Source: Shewanella acanthi (lineage in GTDB: Bacteria; Pseudomonadota; Gammaproteobacteria; Enterobacterales; Shewanellaceae). From it: a stretch of 64,000 bases of DNA. The notes beneath the pieces are model-generated. The model was not told where the DNA came from. It was given only the letters and a program-made list of their open reading frames with translations, and ran no database searches. Positions 34,323 through 41,595 of the stretch are shown piece by piece (positions within the stretch are counted from its first letter, which is position 1; every line of letters starts with the position of its first letter). Location: contig NZ_CP080413.1 of NCBI RefSeq assembly GCF_019457475.1, positions 4,069,652 through 4,133,651 of the forward strand. The letters are read 5' to 3'. The position numbers and the translations under genes were made by a program.

Positions 34323-34952
34323 TTAACGAGTCGTTAAGTCGAACAGCCATGGGCGACGCCTGCGAAGGCTGACCTCGAAATCGGCAATGGTGGCGCTACG
34401 TTTTAGGGTTAAACCAATCTGATCTAACCCTTCGAGCAACATTTGCTGGTTAGCATTAGAGATAGAAAAAGCATGCTGACTACCGTCGACGGCTGTCACT
34501 AACAGTTTTTCTAAATCCACATGAAGCTGTTGCCGCTGTGGGTCTTTAATCTGCTCCGCCATTGCCACTATGACCTCATCGGCCAAGGTCACGGGTAAAA
34601 TGCCATTGCGAACACAGTTACCATAGAAAATCGCGCCAAAACTTGGGGCAATGATCACTCTGATACCGTATTCAGCTAACGCCCATACAGCATGTTCACG
34701 GGACGAGCCGCAGCCAAAGTTTTTGCCCGCCAGCAGGATACTGGTGCCACGATATTCAGGTTTGTTCAGAATAAAGTCGGGATTAGGTTCGCGTCCGCCC
34801 ACTTGGGTATAACGCCAGCCGGCAAACAGGCCTTCGCCGAGCCCCTGCTTTGATACCAGCTTCATTTCCCGCGAGGGAATAATGGCGTCGGTGTCGATAT
34901 TAGTGCGCAAAATGGCGGCGGTAACGCCGCGATGGGTCACAAGTGGCGTCAT
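34323..34952 (-). CDS. LeuD-like hydro-lyase small subunit
   Basis: 209 residues, aconitase swivel domain: NIDTDAIIPSREMK (about 18-31), then LLAGKNFGCGSSREHAVWAL (about 73-92) and APSFGAIFYGN. In isopropylmalate isomerase the first loop reads IIPKQFL; here it is IIPSREMKLVSKQG, which suggests another substrate. With the large subunit it would hydrate or dehydrate a malate-type dicarboxylate; relatives include maleate/citraconate hydratase and dimethylmaleate hydratase. The start overlaps the large-subunit stop in a TAATG. It is probably not the biosynthetic leuD, because no leuA or leuB lies nearby. Confidence 0.85.
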   Translation of the reverse strand: MTPLVTHRGVTAAILRTNIDTDAIIPSREMKLVSKQGLGEGLFAGWRYTQVGGREPNPDFILNKPEYRGTSILLAGKNFGCGSSREHAVWALAEYGIRVIIAPSFGAIFYGNCVRNGILPVTLADEVIVAMAEQIKDPQRQQLHVDLEKLLVTAVDGSQHAFSISNANQQMLLEGLDQIGLTLKRSATIADFEVSLRRRRPWLFDLTTR

Positions 34953-36355
34953 TATAAATACTCCCTTGGATCGGCAATTCTGCCAGCGATGGCAGATGCA
35001 GCAACGGTAATAGGGCTTGCCAAATGAGTGCGGGTCTCAGGCCCTTGGCGCCCCTCGAAATTACGGTTAGTACTGCTCACCACTCGCTTTTGAAAACCAA
35101 AGTTTTCGCCACCCGCAAAGAAACACATAGAGCACCCAGGCTCACGCCATTCAAATCCTGCTGCGATGAAAATCTTATCGAGTCCCTCGGCTTCGGCCAT
35201 CCGCTTAACCGCCTTAGAGCCGGGCACACAAATGGCCTTCACCCCTTGGGCGACGCTACGGCCTTCTAAAATCGACGCGGCTTCTCTCAAATCGGAAATA
35301 CGACTGTTAGTGCACGAGCCAATAAAGGCGGCATCGATAGCTAAACTCGTCAGTGCCTGACCGGGTTCGAGTGCCATATATTGATAGGCGCGCAGATAAC
35401 TGGTTTGATCGCTGCTTGGTAAATCCAGAGGTACGCTGGGCACTCTTTCGTTAATGCTACAGGCATGTTGTGGGCTAGTACCCCAACTGACCACGGGTGA
35501 TAATTCGCTGCAATCTAAGCTGATTTCCATATCGAACTTGGCATCGCTGTCGGTATAGAGCGTTGCCCAGTAATCTTTGGCGGCAAACCAACTGTCACCC
35601 TTGGGCGCATAGGGTTTACCCTCGATATAGGCCAGCGTTTTATCATCTGGCGCAATCACTGCGGTAAAGGCGGAGAATTCCACTGCCATATTACAAAGGG
35701 TTAAACGCGCCTCGAGACTCAGCTCGCTCACCACGCTGCCCGCAAACTCGATGGCATAACCCGTGCCACCCGCAGCGCCATGGTCGGCAATCAGTTTTAA
35801 AATCAGATCCTTAGCGGTCACGCCCTTGGGCAAGCTGCCAAGTAAATTGACCCGCATGGTTTTAGGTCGTTTTACCACTAAGGTATTTGTCGCCATTGCA
35901 TGTTCGGCTTCACTCGAACCTACACCCCACGCTAACGCGCCCAAGGCACCTTGGGAGCAGGTATGGCTGTCGGGGCAAATTAGGGTACAGCCTGGTTGAA
36001 CTATGCCAAGCTCTGGGGAAATCACATGGACTATACCCTGCATAGGGTCTCTAATATCAAACAGTTTTATCCCCGCATTTTGAGTGGCAATCCGGGTCGA
36101 TTGGATAAATTGTTTACCGCTCGGCACTAAAGTGTCATCGGTTCTGCCGACATGGGTATCAACTATATGGTCCATGCTGCAGAAGACTTTTTCGGGATTA
36201 AGCACCCTGCGACCGTCGGCAACTAAACTCTCTAATGCAATAGAACCCGTACGCTCATGCAAAAAAATGCGGTCGATATAGAGCAACGACAGATTATCCT
36301 CAAGCTCCATAACCTCGTGTTCGGCCCATAGTTTATCGAAGAGGGTCAAAGCCAT
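34952..36355 (-). CDS. LeuC-like hydro-lyase large subunit ([4Fe-4S])
   Basis: 467 residues, aconitase superfamily. The iron-sulfur ligands Cys348 (GSCTNSR), Cys408 and Cys411 (EPGCSMC) are at the spacing of E. coli LeuC. N-terminal DKLWAEHEV, then MDHIVDTH and PDSHTCSQGALGALAWGVGSSEAEH, are standard. The substrate-loop motif GPGGRTHL of LeuC is changed to GPETRTHL. It forms the hydratase with the small subunit and is translationally coupled on both sides (overlapping TAATG with the lyase and the small subunit). The context of CoA-transferase and lyase fits hydration of a substituted maleate to a malate derivative. Confidence 0.88.
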   Translation of the reverse strand: MALTLFDKLWAEHEVMELEDNLSLLYIDRIFLHERTGSIALESLVADGRRVLNPEKVFCSMDHIVDTHVGRTDDTLVPSGKQFIQSTRIATQNAGIKLFDIRDPMQGIVHVISPELGIVQPGCTLICPDSHTCSQGALGALAWGVGSSEAEHAMATNTLVVKRPKTMRVNLLGSLPKGVTAKDLILKLIADHGAAGGTGYAIEFAGSVVSELSLEARLTLCNMAVEFSAFTAVIAPDDKTLAYIEGKPYAPKGDSWFAAKDYWATLYTDSDAKFDMEISLDCSELSPVVSWGTSPQHACSINERVPSVPLDLPSSDQTSYLRAYQYMALEPGQALTSLAIDAAFIGSCTNSRISDLREAASILEGRSVAQGVKAICVPGSKAVKRMAEAEGLDKIFIAAGFEWREPGCSMCFFAGGENFGFQKRVVSSTNRNFEGRQGPETRTHLASPITVAASAIAGRIADPREYL

Positions 36356-37284
36356 TAGTTAATCTCCATTCCCTTTGGTAAACCTGACATAGGTGTAAAA
36401 CCGTAAAGTTCTGTATTTGGCATCGCGGCGGCGAATAACTCACGAGCGGCACACAGCGCATTGAAATTAACACCCGTTTTAAGCCCCATGGCCTCCACCA
36501 TAAACACTAAGTCTTCGGTGACTATGTTGCCGCTAGCGCCGGGCGCAGCAGGACAGCCACCGATCCCCCCCATGGAAGCATCAACAGTGGTAATACCCAT
36601 ATCGATAGCCGCGAGCGCGTTAGCGAGACCTTGTCCGCGGGTGTTATGTAAATGCACGCCGGTAAGCTTATCCCGACCGACGGCCGACCATACTTTGTCG
36701 ATAAGACGACGCAACTGCGCGGGATTGGCGCTACCCGTAGTATCCGATAGCCCTACCTCATGACAACCCGCTTTGAGTGAAGCTTCAGCCAATTGCACCA
36801 CAAGTGATTCAGACACTGGACCTTCGAGACTGCAACCAAAGGCAGTCGATAACCCCACCTCAAAATGGGGTCGTTTATGGGCAGGTTGTGAGTTAACCAG
36901 TTCAGCAATCCGAGCGATTTCTTCGAGCATTTGTGCATGGGTGCGCTTTACGTTACGAAGGCTATGGGTTTCGCTGACCGACAGCGGAATACTGATCTTA
37001 TGGGCACCCGATGCAATGGCATTTTCTGCACCGCGCAGGTTCGGCACTAACACTGCAATTTGCAATCCTTCGATTGTCAGCCCATGGGCGACAATTTCGG
37101 CGGTATCAGCTAACTGAGGGAGCACGCTAGCAGGAACAAAGGAGCCAACTTCAATCTCCCTGATACCCGCTGCAGCTAAGGCACTGATCCACTGCTTTTT
37201 TGCAGCAGTAGGCATGATGTTGGTAATACTTTGTAGGCCATCGCGCGGCCCTACTTCACTGATCAGAATGTCGACCTTTCCCAT
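36355..37284 (-). CDS. HMG-CoA-lyase-like (citramalyl-CoA-type) lyase
   Basis: 309 residues, HMG-CoA lyase/DRE-TIM metallolyase family. EVGPRDGLQ gives the catalytic Arg14 and metal Asp15. HLHNTRGQG gives metal ligands His211 and His213. GGIGGCPAAPGASGN carries the signature Cys244. These enzymes split 3-hydroxy-3-alkyl acyl-CoAs into acetyl- or acyl-CoA and a keto acid or ketone. The first gene of the lyase-leuC-leuD-like operon, divergent from the CoA-transferase with a perfect operator between them. It would cleave the CoA ester produced by that transferase. True HMG-CoA lyase of leucine degradation is an alternative, but the neighbours argue for a dicarboxylate. Confidence 0.88.
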   Translation of the reverse strand: MGKVDILISEVGPRDGLQSITNIMPTAAKKQWISALAAAGIREIEVGSFVPASVLPQLADTAEIVAHGLTIEGLQIAVLVPNLRGAENAIASGAHKISIPLSVSETHSLRNVKRTHAQMLEEIARIAELVNSQPAHKRPHFEVGLSTAFGCSLEGPVSESLVVQLAEASLKAGCHEVGLSDTTGSANPAQLRRLIDKVWSAVGRDKLTGVHLHNTRGQGLANALAAIDMGITTVDASMGGIGGCPAAPGASGNIVTEDLVFMVEAMGLKTGVNFNALCAARELFAAAMPNTELYGFTPMSGLPKGMEIN

Positions 37285-37351
37285 GTATTTCTTTCCACCC
37301 TGAAGCTAAAAAACCTAAGACAATAATTAGGACTTACACTTAACAATTAAT

Positions 37352-37369
37352 TGATATAACATTATATCA
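37352..37369. promoter_or_regulatory. Palindromic operator, perfect copy
   Basis: TGATATAA-CA-TTATATCA, perfect 8-base arms, in the divergent gap between the lyase operon and the CoA-transferase. It is the best copy of the island motif and defines the consensus. Confidence 0.65.
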
Positions 37370-37421
37370 TTAACACTTTAACAGCTAGTTTTATTTAGCC
37401 AAAACCAACGGAAGAATAGAC

Positions 37422-38606
37422 ATGCAAAGCAGCATTCAGCCCTTAAAGGGAATTAGAGTCGTCGAGTTTAGCCATATGGTGATGGGTCCAGCGACTGGGC
37501 TGATTCTGGCCGACCTTGGCGCCGAAGTTATTAAGATTGAACCTCTCAAAGGGGACAACACACGCCGCCTTAAGGGGTCTGGCGCAGGTTATTTCCCCAT
37601 GTATAACCGCAACAAAAAGAGCCTCTGTGTAGATTTACATACTGAGCAAGGGCTTAAGTTAGTGACGGACTTAGTTGCGACAGCTGATGTTGTTATTGAA
37701 AACTTTCGCCCCGGCGCCCTAGTGCAACATGGTCTGGATTACGAGTCGCTTTCAGCTAGACAACCGGGCATTGTTTACTGCTCATTGAAAGGCTTTTTGA
37801 GTGGTCCCTATGCCCATCGCACCGCGCTTGATGAAGTGGCGCAAATGATGGGCGGTTTAGCCTATATGACGGGCTTACCAGATAAACCCATGCGCGCAGG
37901 TTCCTCTGTCATCGATATTACCGGCGCCATGTTTGGAGTGATTGGTATTCTGGCTGCATTGCAGGAAAAGCAGCACACGGGGCTTGGAAAAATGGTGCAA
38001 AGCGCCCTGTTTGAAACCACCGCCTTTATGGTGGGACAACACATCGCCCAAGGTGCCATCAGTGGTGTTGAGCCGCCGCCAATGTCGGTGCGTCAATCCG
38101 CTTGGGGTGTGTATGACTCCTTTACCACCGCCGATAATGAGAAGGTATTTGTCGCTGTGGTGAGCGATACCCAGTGGCGCAAATTCTGTGAAGCTTTTGA
38201 TCTAACTGACTTTGCTATGGATGATAAACTGGCGACCAATGGCGGCCGCTTCGATCACCGTAATATCATCATCCCTAAACTCACCGTCGTATTTGCGCAA
38301 ATGCCGACGGCAACCTTGATGCAAAAACTCGATACCATTGGTCTACCCTATGCGCCCGTGAATAAGCCAATGGACCTAGTGACGGACCCACACTTAAACG
38401 ATGGCGGGCTGGTGGACATTGAATTAGAAAACGGCAAACGCATTAAACTGCCTGCGCTACCGATTGAAATGAACCAACAAAAATTTGGCCTGCGCCATAA
38501 CCCACCAAGGGAGAGTGAAAGCGCGCAGCAACTGCTCTCGGCTATGGGATATTCAGATGATCAAATCCACCAGTTGATTGCCGATAACGTCATTCGCGGC
38601 GACTAA
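37422..38606 (+). CDS. Family III CoA-transferase (CaiB/BaiF)
   Basis: 394 residues. LKGIRVVEFSHMVMGPATGLILADLGAEVIKIEP opens the CoA-binding domain, NFRPG is at 94-98, and the catalytic Asp165 lies in SSVIDITGAMFGVIGILAAL, matching Asp169 of formyl-CoA transferase. These enzymes move CoA between carboxylates via aspartyl-CoA. Together with the divergent hydratase and lyase this is the classical trio for hydroxy-dicarboxylates (for example citramalate to citramalyl-CoA to acetyl-CoA and pyruvate). GGAAGAA precedes the ATG. Last island gene before glmS, convergent with it. Confidence 0.9.
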   Translation: MQSSIQPLKGIRVVEFSHMVMGPATGLILADLGAEVIKIEPLKGDNTRRLKGSGAGYFPMYNRNKKSLCVDLHTEQGLKLVTDLVATADVVIENFRPGALVQHGLDYESLSARQPGIVYCSLKGFLSGPYAHRTALDEVAQMMGGLAYMTGLPDKPMRAGSSVIDITGAMFGVIGILAALQEKQHTGLGKMVQSALFETTAFMVGQHIAQGAISGVEPPPMSVRQSAWGVYDSFTTADNEKVFVAVVSDTQWRKFCEAFDLTDFAMDDKLATNGGRFDHRNIIIPKLTVVFAQMPTATLMQKLDTIGLPYAPVNKPMDLVTDPHLNDGGLVDIELENGKRIKLPALPIEMNQQKFGLRHNPPRESESAQQLLSAMGYSDDQIHQLIADNVIRGD

Positions 38607-38650
38607 CTTTCGAGCGTTCCAGTAACCTCTCGGCAAACAACCGATAAACA

Positions 38651-38690
38651 AAAAGGCAGTGACTGATTTACTCAGCACTGCCTTATTTAT
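38651..38690. terminator. Bidirectional terminator between the CoA-transferase and glmS
   Basis: AAGGCAGTG / CACTGCCTT, a 9-base stem with a 14-base loop, with an A-run on one side and T-rich sequence on the other. Confidence 0.8.
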
Positions 38691-38724
38691 TCTCAGAGTA
38701 TTTAACGCTTTAGGTTAAAAGCTG

Positions 38725-40554
38725 TTATTCCACTGTCACCGATTTTGCTAGGTTACGTGGCTGGTCTACGTCTGTGCCTTTAATTAGAGCAACATGGTAA
38801 GACAGCAGTTGCAGCGGGATAGTGTAAATCAGTGGCGCCATAAAGATATCGCAATGTGGCACAGGGATAACCTTCATCGTGTCGTCGGACTCAAACTCGG
38901 CATCCACATCAGCAAAGACATACATTAAACCGCCACGGGCACGCACTTCTTCGACGTTAGATTTGAGTTTTTCTAACAGTTCATTGTTTGGCGCAACGAC
39001 GATCACTGGCATATCGGCATCAATCAGCGCCAATGGGCCATGCTTCAGTTCACCCGACGCATAGGCTTCGGCGTGGATGTAGGAGATTTCCTTAAGTTTT
39101 AACGCCCCTTCCATCGCGATTGGGTATTGGTCGCCACGGCCAAGAAATAGCGCATGGTTCTTGTCGGCAAAATCTTCCGCCAGTTCGGCAATCGCATCAT
39201 CTAGACCTAACGCTTGCTCAACCTTGGCCGGCATAGATTGTAGGCTTTGGGTGATATCCGCCTGCATCTGCTCAGACATACCATTGTAACGACCCAGCAC
39301 TGCGGTCAGCATTAACAGGCCTGCAAGTTGCACGGTAAATGCCTTAGTCGAAGCCACGCCAATCTCGGCGCCCGCTTTCATCATGTAGGCCATGTCTGAT
39401 TCGCGAACCAGAGATGAACCTGGTGCGTTACAGATTGTTAGCGTTGCCTTGTAACCCATTTCCTTCGCCAGACGCATCGCTGCTAGCGTATCTGCGGTTT
39501 CACCCGATTGGGAGATAGTCACTAACAAGCTGTTTGGGTACATGTGCGATTTGCGGTAACGGAACTCGGAGGCGATTTCGACGTTACAGGAAACGCCCGC
39601 CCAGTCTTCTAACCAATAACGGGCAGCCATACCCGCATGGTAGCTAGTACCACAGGCGATGATCTGTACGTGTTTAATATCCTTAAGGAACGCAGCTGCA
39701 TTATCACCAAAGGCAGTATCTAGCACTTGTTTATTGGCAATACGGCCTTCAATGGTGCGAGTCAGTGCCAGTGGCTGCTCGTAGATTTCCTTGAGCATAT
39801 AATGGCGGTATTCGCCCTTATCGCCCGCATCGTGGGTGATTTCCGATTCCTTCACTTCGCGAACGACCTGATTGCCGTTCACATCGAAAATGCTTACTGT
39901 GCGGCGGGTAATTTCTGCCACATCACCTTCCTCTAAGAAGGCGAAAGAACGGGTAACAGGCAGCAGGGCTAACTGATCTGAAGCAACAAAGTTTTCGCCT
40001 AGACCAAAACCAATCACTAATGGGCTGCCAGAGCGAGCAACGACCATGCGCTCGCTATCGCGGCGATCGATAACCACAGTGCCGTAGGCGCCTTCTAACT
40101 GCTTAACGGTCGCTTGCACGGCGGTCAGTAGGCTGTCGTGGGTTTTCAGTTCGTGGTGAACTAAGTGGCAAATCACTTCGGTATCTGTGTCTGAGCTAAA
40201 TTGATATCCCAAACCTTTGAGCATTTCGCGCAGTTTATTGTGGTTTTCGATAATACCGTTATGTACTACGGCGATATCGCTCTCTGAAACATGTGGATGC
40301 GCGTTGCGCTCACTCGGTTCACCGTGGGTTGCCCAGCGGGTATGGGCGATACCCGTGCCACCAGCAAGTGGATTTTCCTCAAGGGCATTCGAAAGCTCCT
40401 GCACTTTACCTACACGGCGAGTACGGTTCAGTTCGCCATTATTAAGCACGGCCACACCGGCGGAGTCGTAACCGCGGTATTCTAAACGGCGTAAACCTTC
40501 GACCAGAATTTCTGCCACATCCCTTTGCGCTACGGCGCCAACGATTCCACACAT
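38725..40554 (-). CDS. glmS: Glutamine:fructose-6-phosphate amidotransferase
   Basis: 609 residues, the same length as E. coli GlmS. The N-terminal [17 protein letters not shown] provides the nucleophile Cys after Met removal and the class II glutamine amidotransferase domain (1-240). Two SIS domains follow (about 285-425 and 455-595) with ACGTSYHAG and [13 protein letters not shown]. The C-terminus [11 protein letters not shown] is the strongly conserved end that forms the Tn7 TnsD site in related bacteria. It makes glucosamine-6-phosphate for cell wall and lipopolysaccharide. The DeoR-type regulator and glmU are upstream. Confidence 0.98.
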   Translation of the reverse strand: MCGIVGAVAQRDVAEILVEGLRRLEYRGYDSAGVAVLNNGELNRTRRVGKVQELSNALEENPLAGGTGIAHTRWATHGEPSERNAHPHVSESDIAVVHNGIIENHNKLREMLKGLGYQFSSDTDTEVICHLVHHELKTHDSLLTAVQATVKQLEGAYGTVVIDRRDSERMVVARSGSPLVIGFGLGENFVASDQLALLPVTRSFAFLEEGDVAEITRRTVSIFDVNGNQVVREVKESEITHDAGDKGEYRHYMLKEIYEQPLALTRTIEGRIANKQVLDTAFGDNAAAFLKDIKHVQIIACGTSYHAGMAARYWLEDWAGVSCNVEIASEFRYRKSHMYPNSLLVTISQSGETADTLAAMRLAKEMGYKATLTICNAPGSSLVRESDMAYMMKAGAEIGVASTKAFTVQLAGLLMLTAVLGRYNGMSEQMQADITQSLQSMPAKVEQALGLDDAIAELAEDFADKNHALFLGRGDQYPIAMEGALKLKEISYIHAEAYASGELKHGPLALIDADMPVIVVAPNNELLEKLKSNVEEVRARGGLMYVFADVDAEFESDDTMKVIPVPHCDIFMAPLIYTIPLQLLSYHVALIKGTDVDQPRNLAKSVTVE

Positions 40555-40580
40555 AGTCTTTACCTATTCCTAAGATTTAA

Positions 40581-40604
40581 ATTTGAATTTGAATTTGAAT
40601 TTGA
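40581..40604. repeat. Hexanucleotide tandem repeat (ATTTGA)4
   Basis: Four exact copies of ATTTGA plus a partial fifth in the 76-base gap between the DeoR-type gene and glmS. It lies 27-50 bases upstream of the glmS start, in the leader or spacer, where copy-number change would alter spacing. It could also be neutral. Confidence 0.8.
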
Positions 40605-40630
40605 ATGTTTTGCTCGCCTAACTCGCTAGG

Positions 40631-41401
40631 CTATTGGGCATAGGGCGCGACAATCACACGCACCCCCTGCTCGGTAATTTGTTTCATGGCGCGCTCTTCG
40701 ATGCGATCATCGGTCACTAATACGCTAATTTTGTCCCACCCCAGTTCGAGATTGGGGATGCGTTTACCAATTTTGTTAGAGTCGACCATTACAATCACTT
40801 CGCGGGACACTTCCGCCATCACCTTACTTAGGCCTGTAAGCTCATTGAAGGTGGTCGTGCCGCGTTCTAAATCGATACCATCGGCGCCGATAAACAGTTG
40901 GTCGAAGTTATAGGAACGCAGCACTTGCTCGGCCACTTGGCCCTGGAAAGATTCAGAATGGGGATCCCAAGTGCCACCGGTCATCAAAAGTGTCGGCTCG
41001 TTCTCTAGCTCATGGATAGCGTTAGCTAAGTGCAGTGCATTGGTCATCACCACCAGCCCACGCTTCTGGTTGAGTTGCTCAATCAGCCCCGAAGTGGTTG
41101 TGCCGCTGTCGATAATGATGCGGTTATGGTCTTTGATAAGCTGCGCGGCCGCCTTAGCGATAGACAATTTATTCGGGGCGATTTTGGCCGAGAACTGCTG
41201 GGTCACTTCATCGGGAATGGCCACAGCACCACCATAGCGGCGCAGCAACAGGCCCGTTTTTTCTAACTCGGCCAAGTCCTTACGAATGGTCACTTCTGAG
41301 GTTTCGAAACGTAACGATAGCTCGTCGACACTCACTTCACCCTGTTCGTTTAGGATGTTAATGATGCTGTGGCGGCGTTGCTGTGTGTTTCGTTTATTCA
41401 T
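40631..41401 (-). CDS. DeoR-family transcriptional regulator next to glmS
   Basis: 256 residues. The N-terminal DeoR winged helix: QRRHSIINILNEQGEVSVDELSLRFETSEVTIRKDLAELEKTGLLLRRYGGAV. The C-terminal sugar-phosphate sensor domain (about 75-230) includes IIIDSGTTTSGLIEQL and LFIGADGIDLERGTTTFNELTG. DeoR proteins of this type respond to phosphorylated sugars. Its position 76 bases upstream of glmS on the same strand suggests control of amino-sugar synthesis (GlmR/AgaR-like); inferred from location. Confidence 0.92.
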   Translation of the reverse strand: MNKRNTQQRRHSIINILNEQGEVSVDELSLRFETSEVTIRKDLAELEKTGLLLRRYGGAVAIPDEVTQQFSAKIAPNKLSIAKAAAQLIKDHNRIIIDSGTTTSGLIEQLNQKRGLVVMTNALHLANAIHELENEPTLLMTGGTWDPHSESFQGQVAEQVLRSYNFDQLFIGADGIDLERGTTTFNELTGLSKVMAEVSREVIVMVDSNKIGKRIPNLELGWDKISVLVTDDRIEERAMKQITEQGVRVIVAPYAQ

Positions 41402-41520
41402 AAAACCTTTCAGATAAGTTTCGATTCGAAAGTTATATTATAGGGAAACGAAACTTTTTTACCAGCGATTCGAAACACACTTTGACGCTAAGATGGGATT
41501 TTCACTCATCTGCTGAAAAA

Positions 41521-41553
41521 GAAAAAAGCAGCTTACCTAAGGTAAGCTGCTTT
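41521..41553 (-). terminator. Terminator of the siderophore receptor gene
   Basis: AAGCAGCTTACC-TAA-GGTAAGCTGCTT, a 12-base stem; on the minus strand it is followed by T6. Confidence 0.9.
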
Positions 41554-41595
41554 GGCTGTGTCAGTTTTTGCAATAGTAAGGTTAGAAATCGCCGT

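Noticed and set aside
34952..36355. Annotation of the LeuCD-like pair as biosynthetic isopropylmalate isomerase
   Set aside because: No leuA or leuB nearby, altered substrate loops, and operon partners point to a catabolic dicarboxylate.
38690..38760. Possible Tn7 insertion end downstream of glmS
   Set aside because: No TGTGGGCGG-type terminal repeat and no transposition genes were seen.
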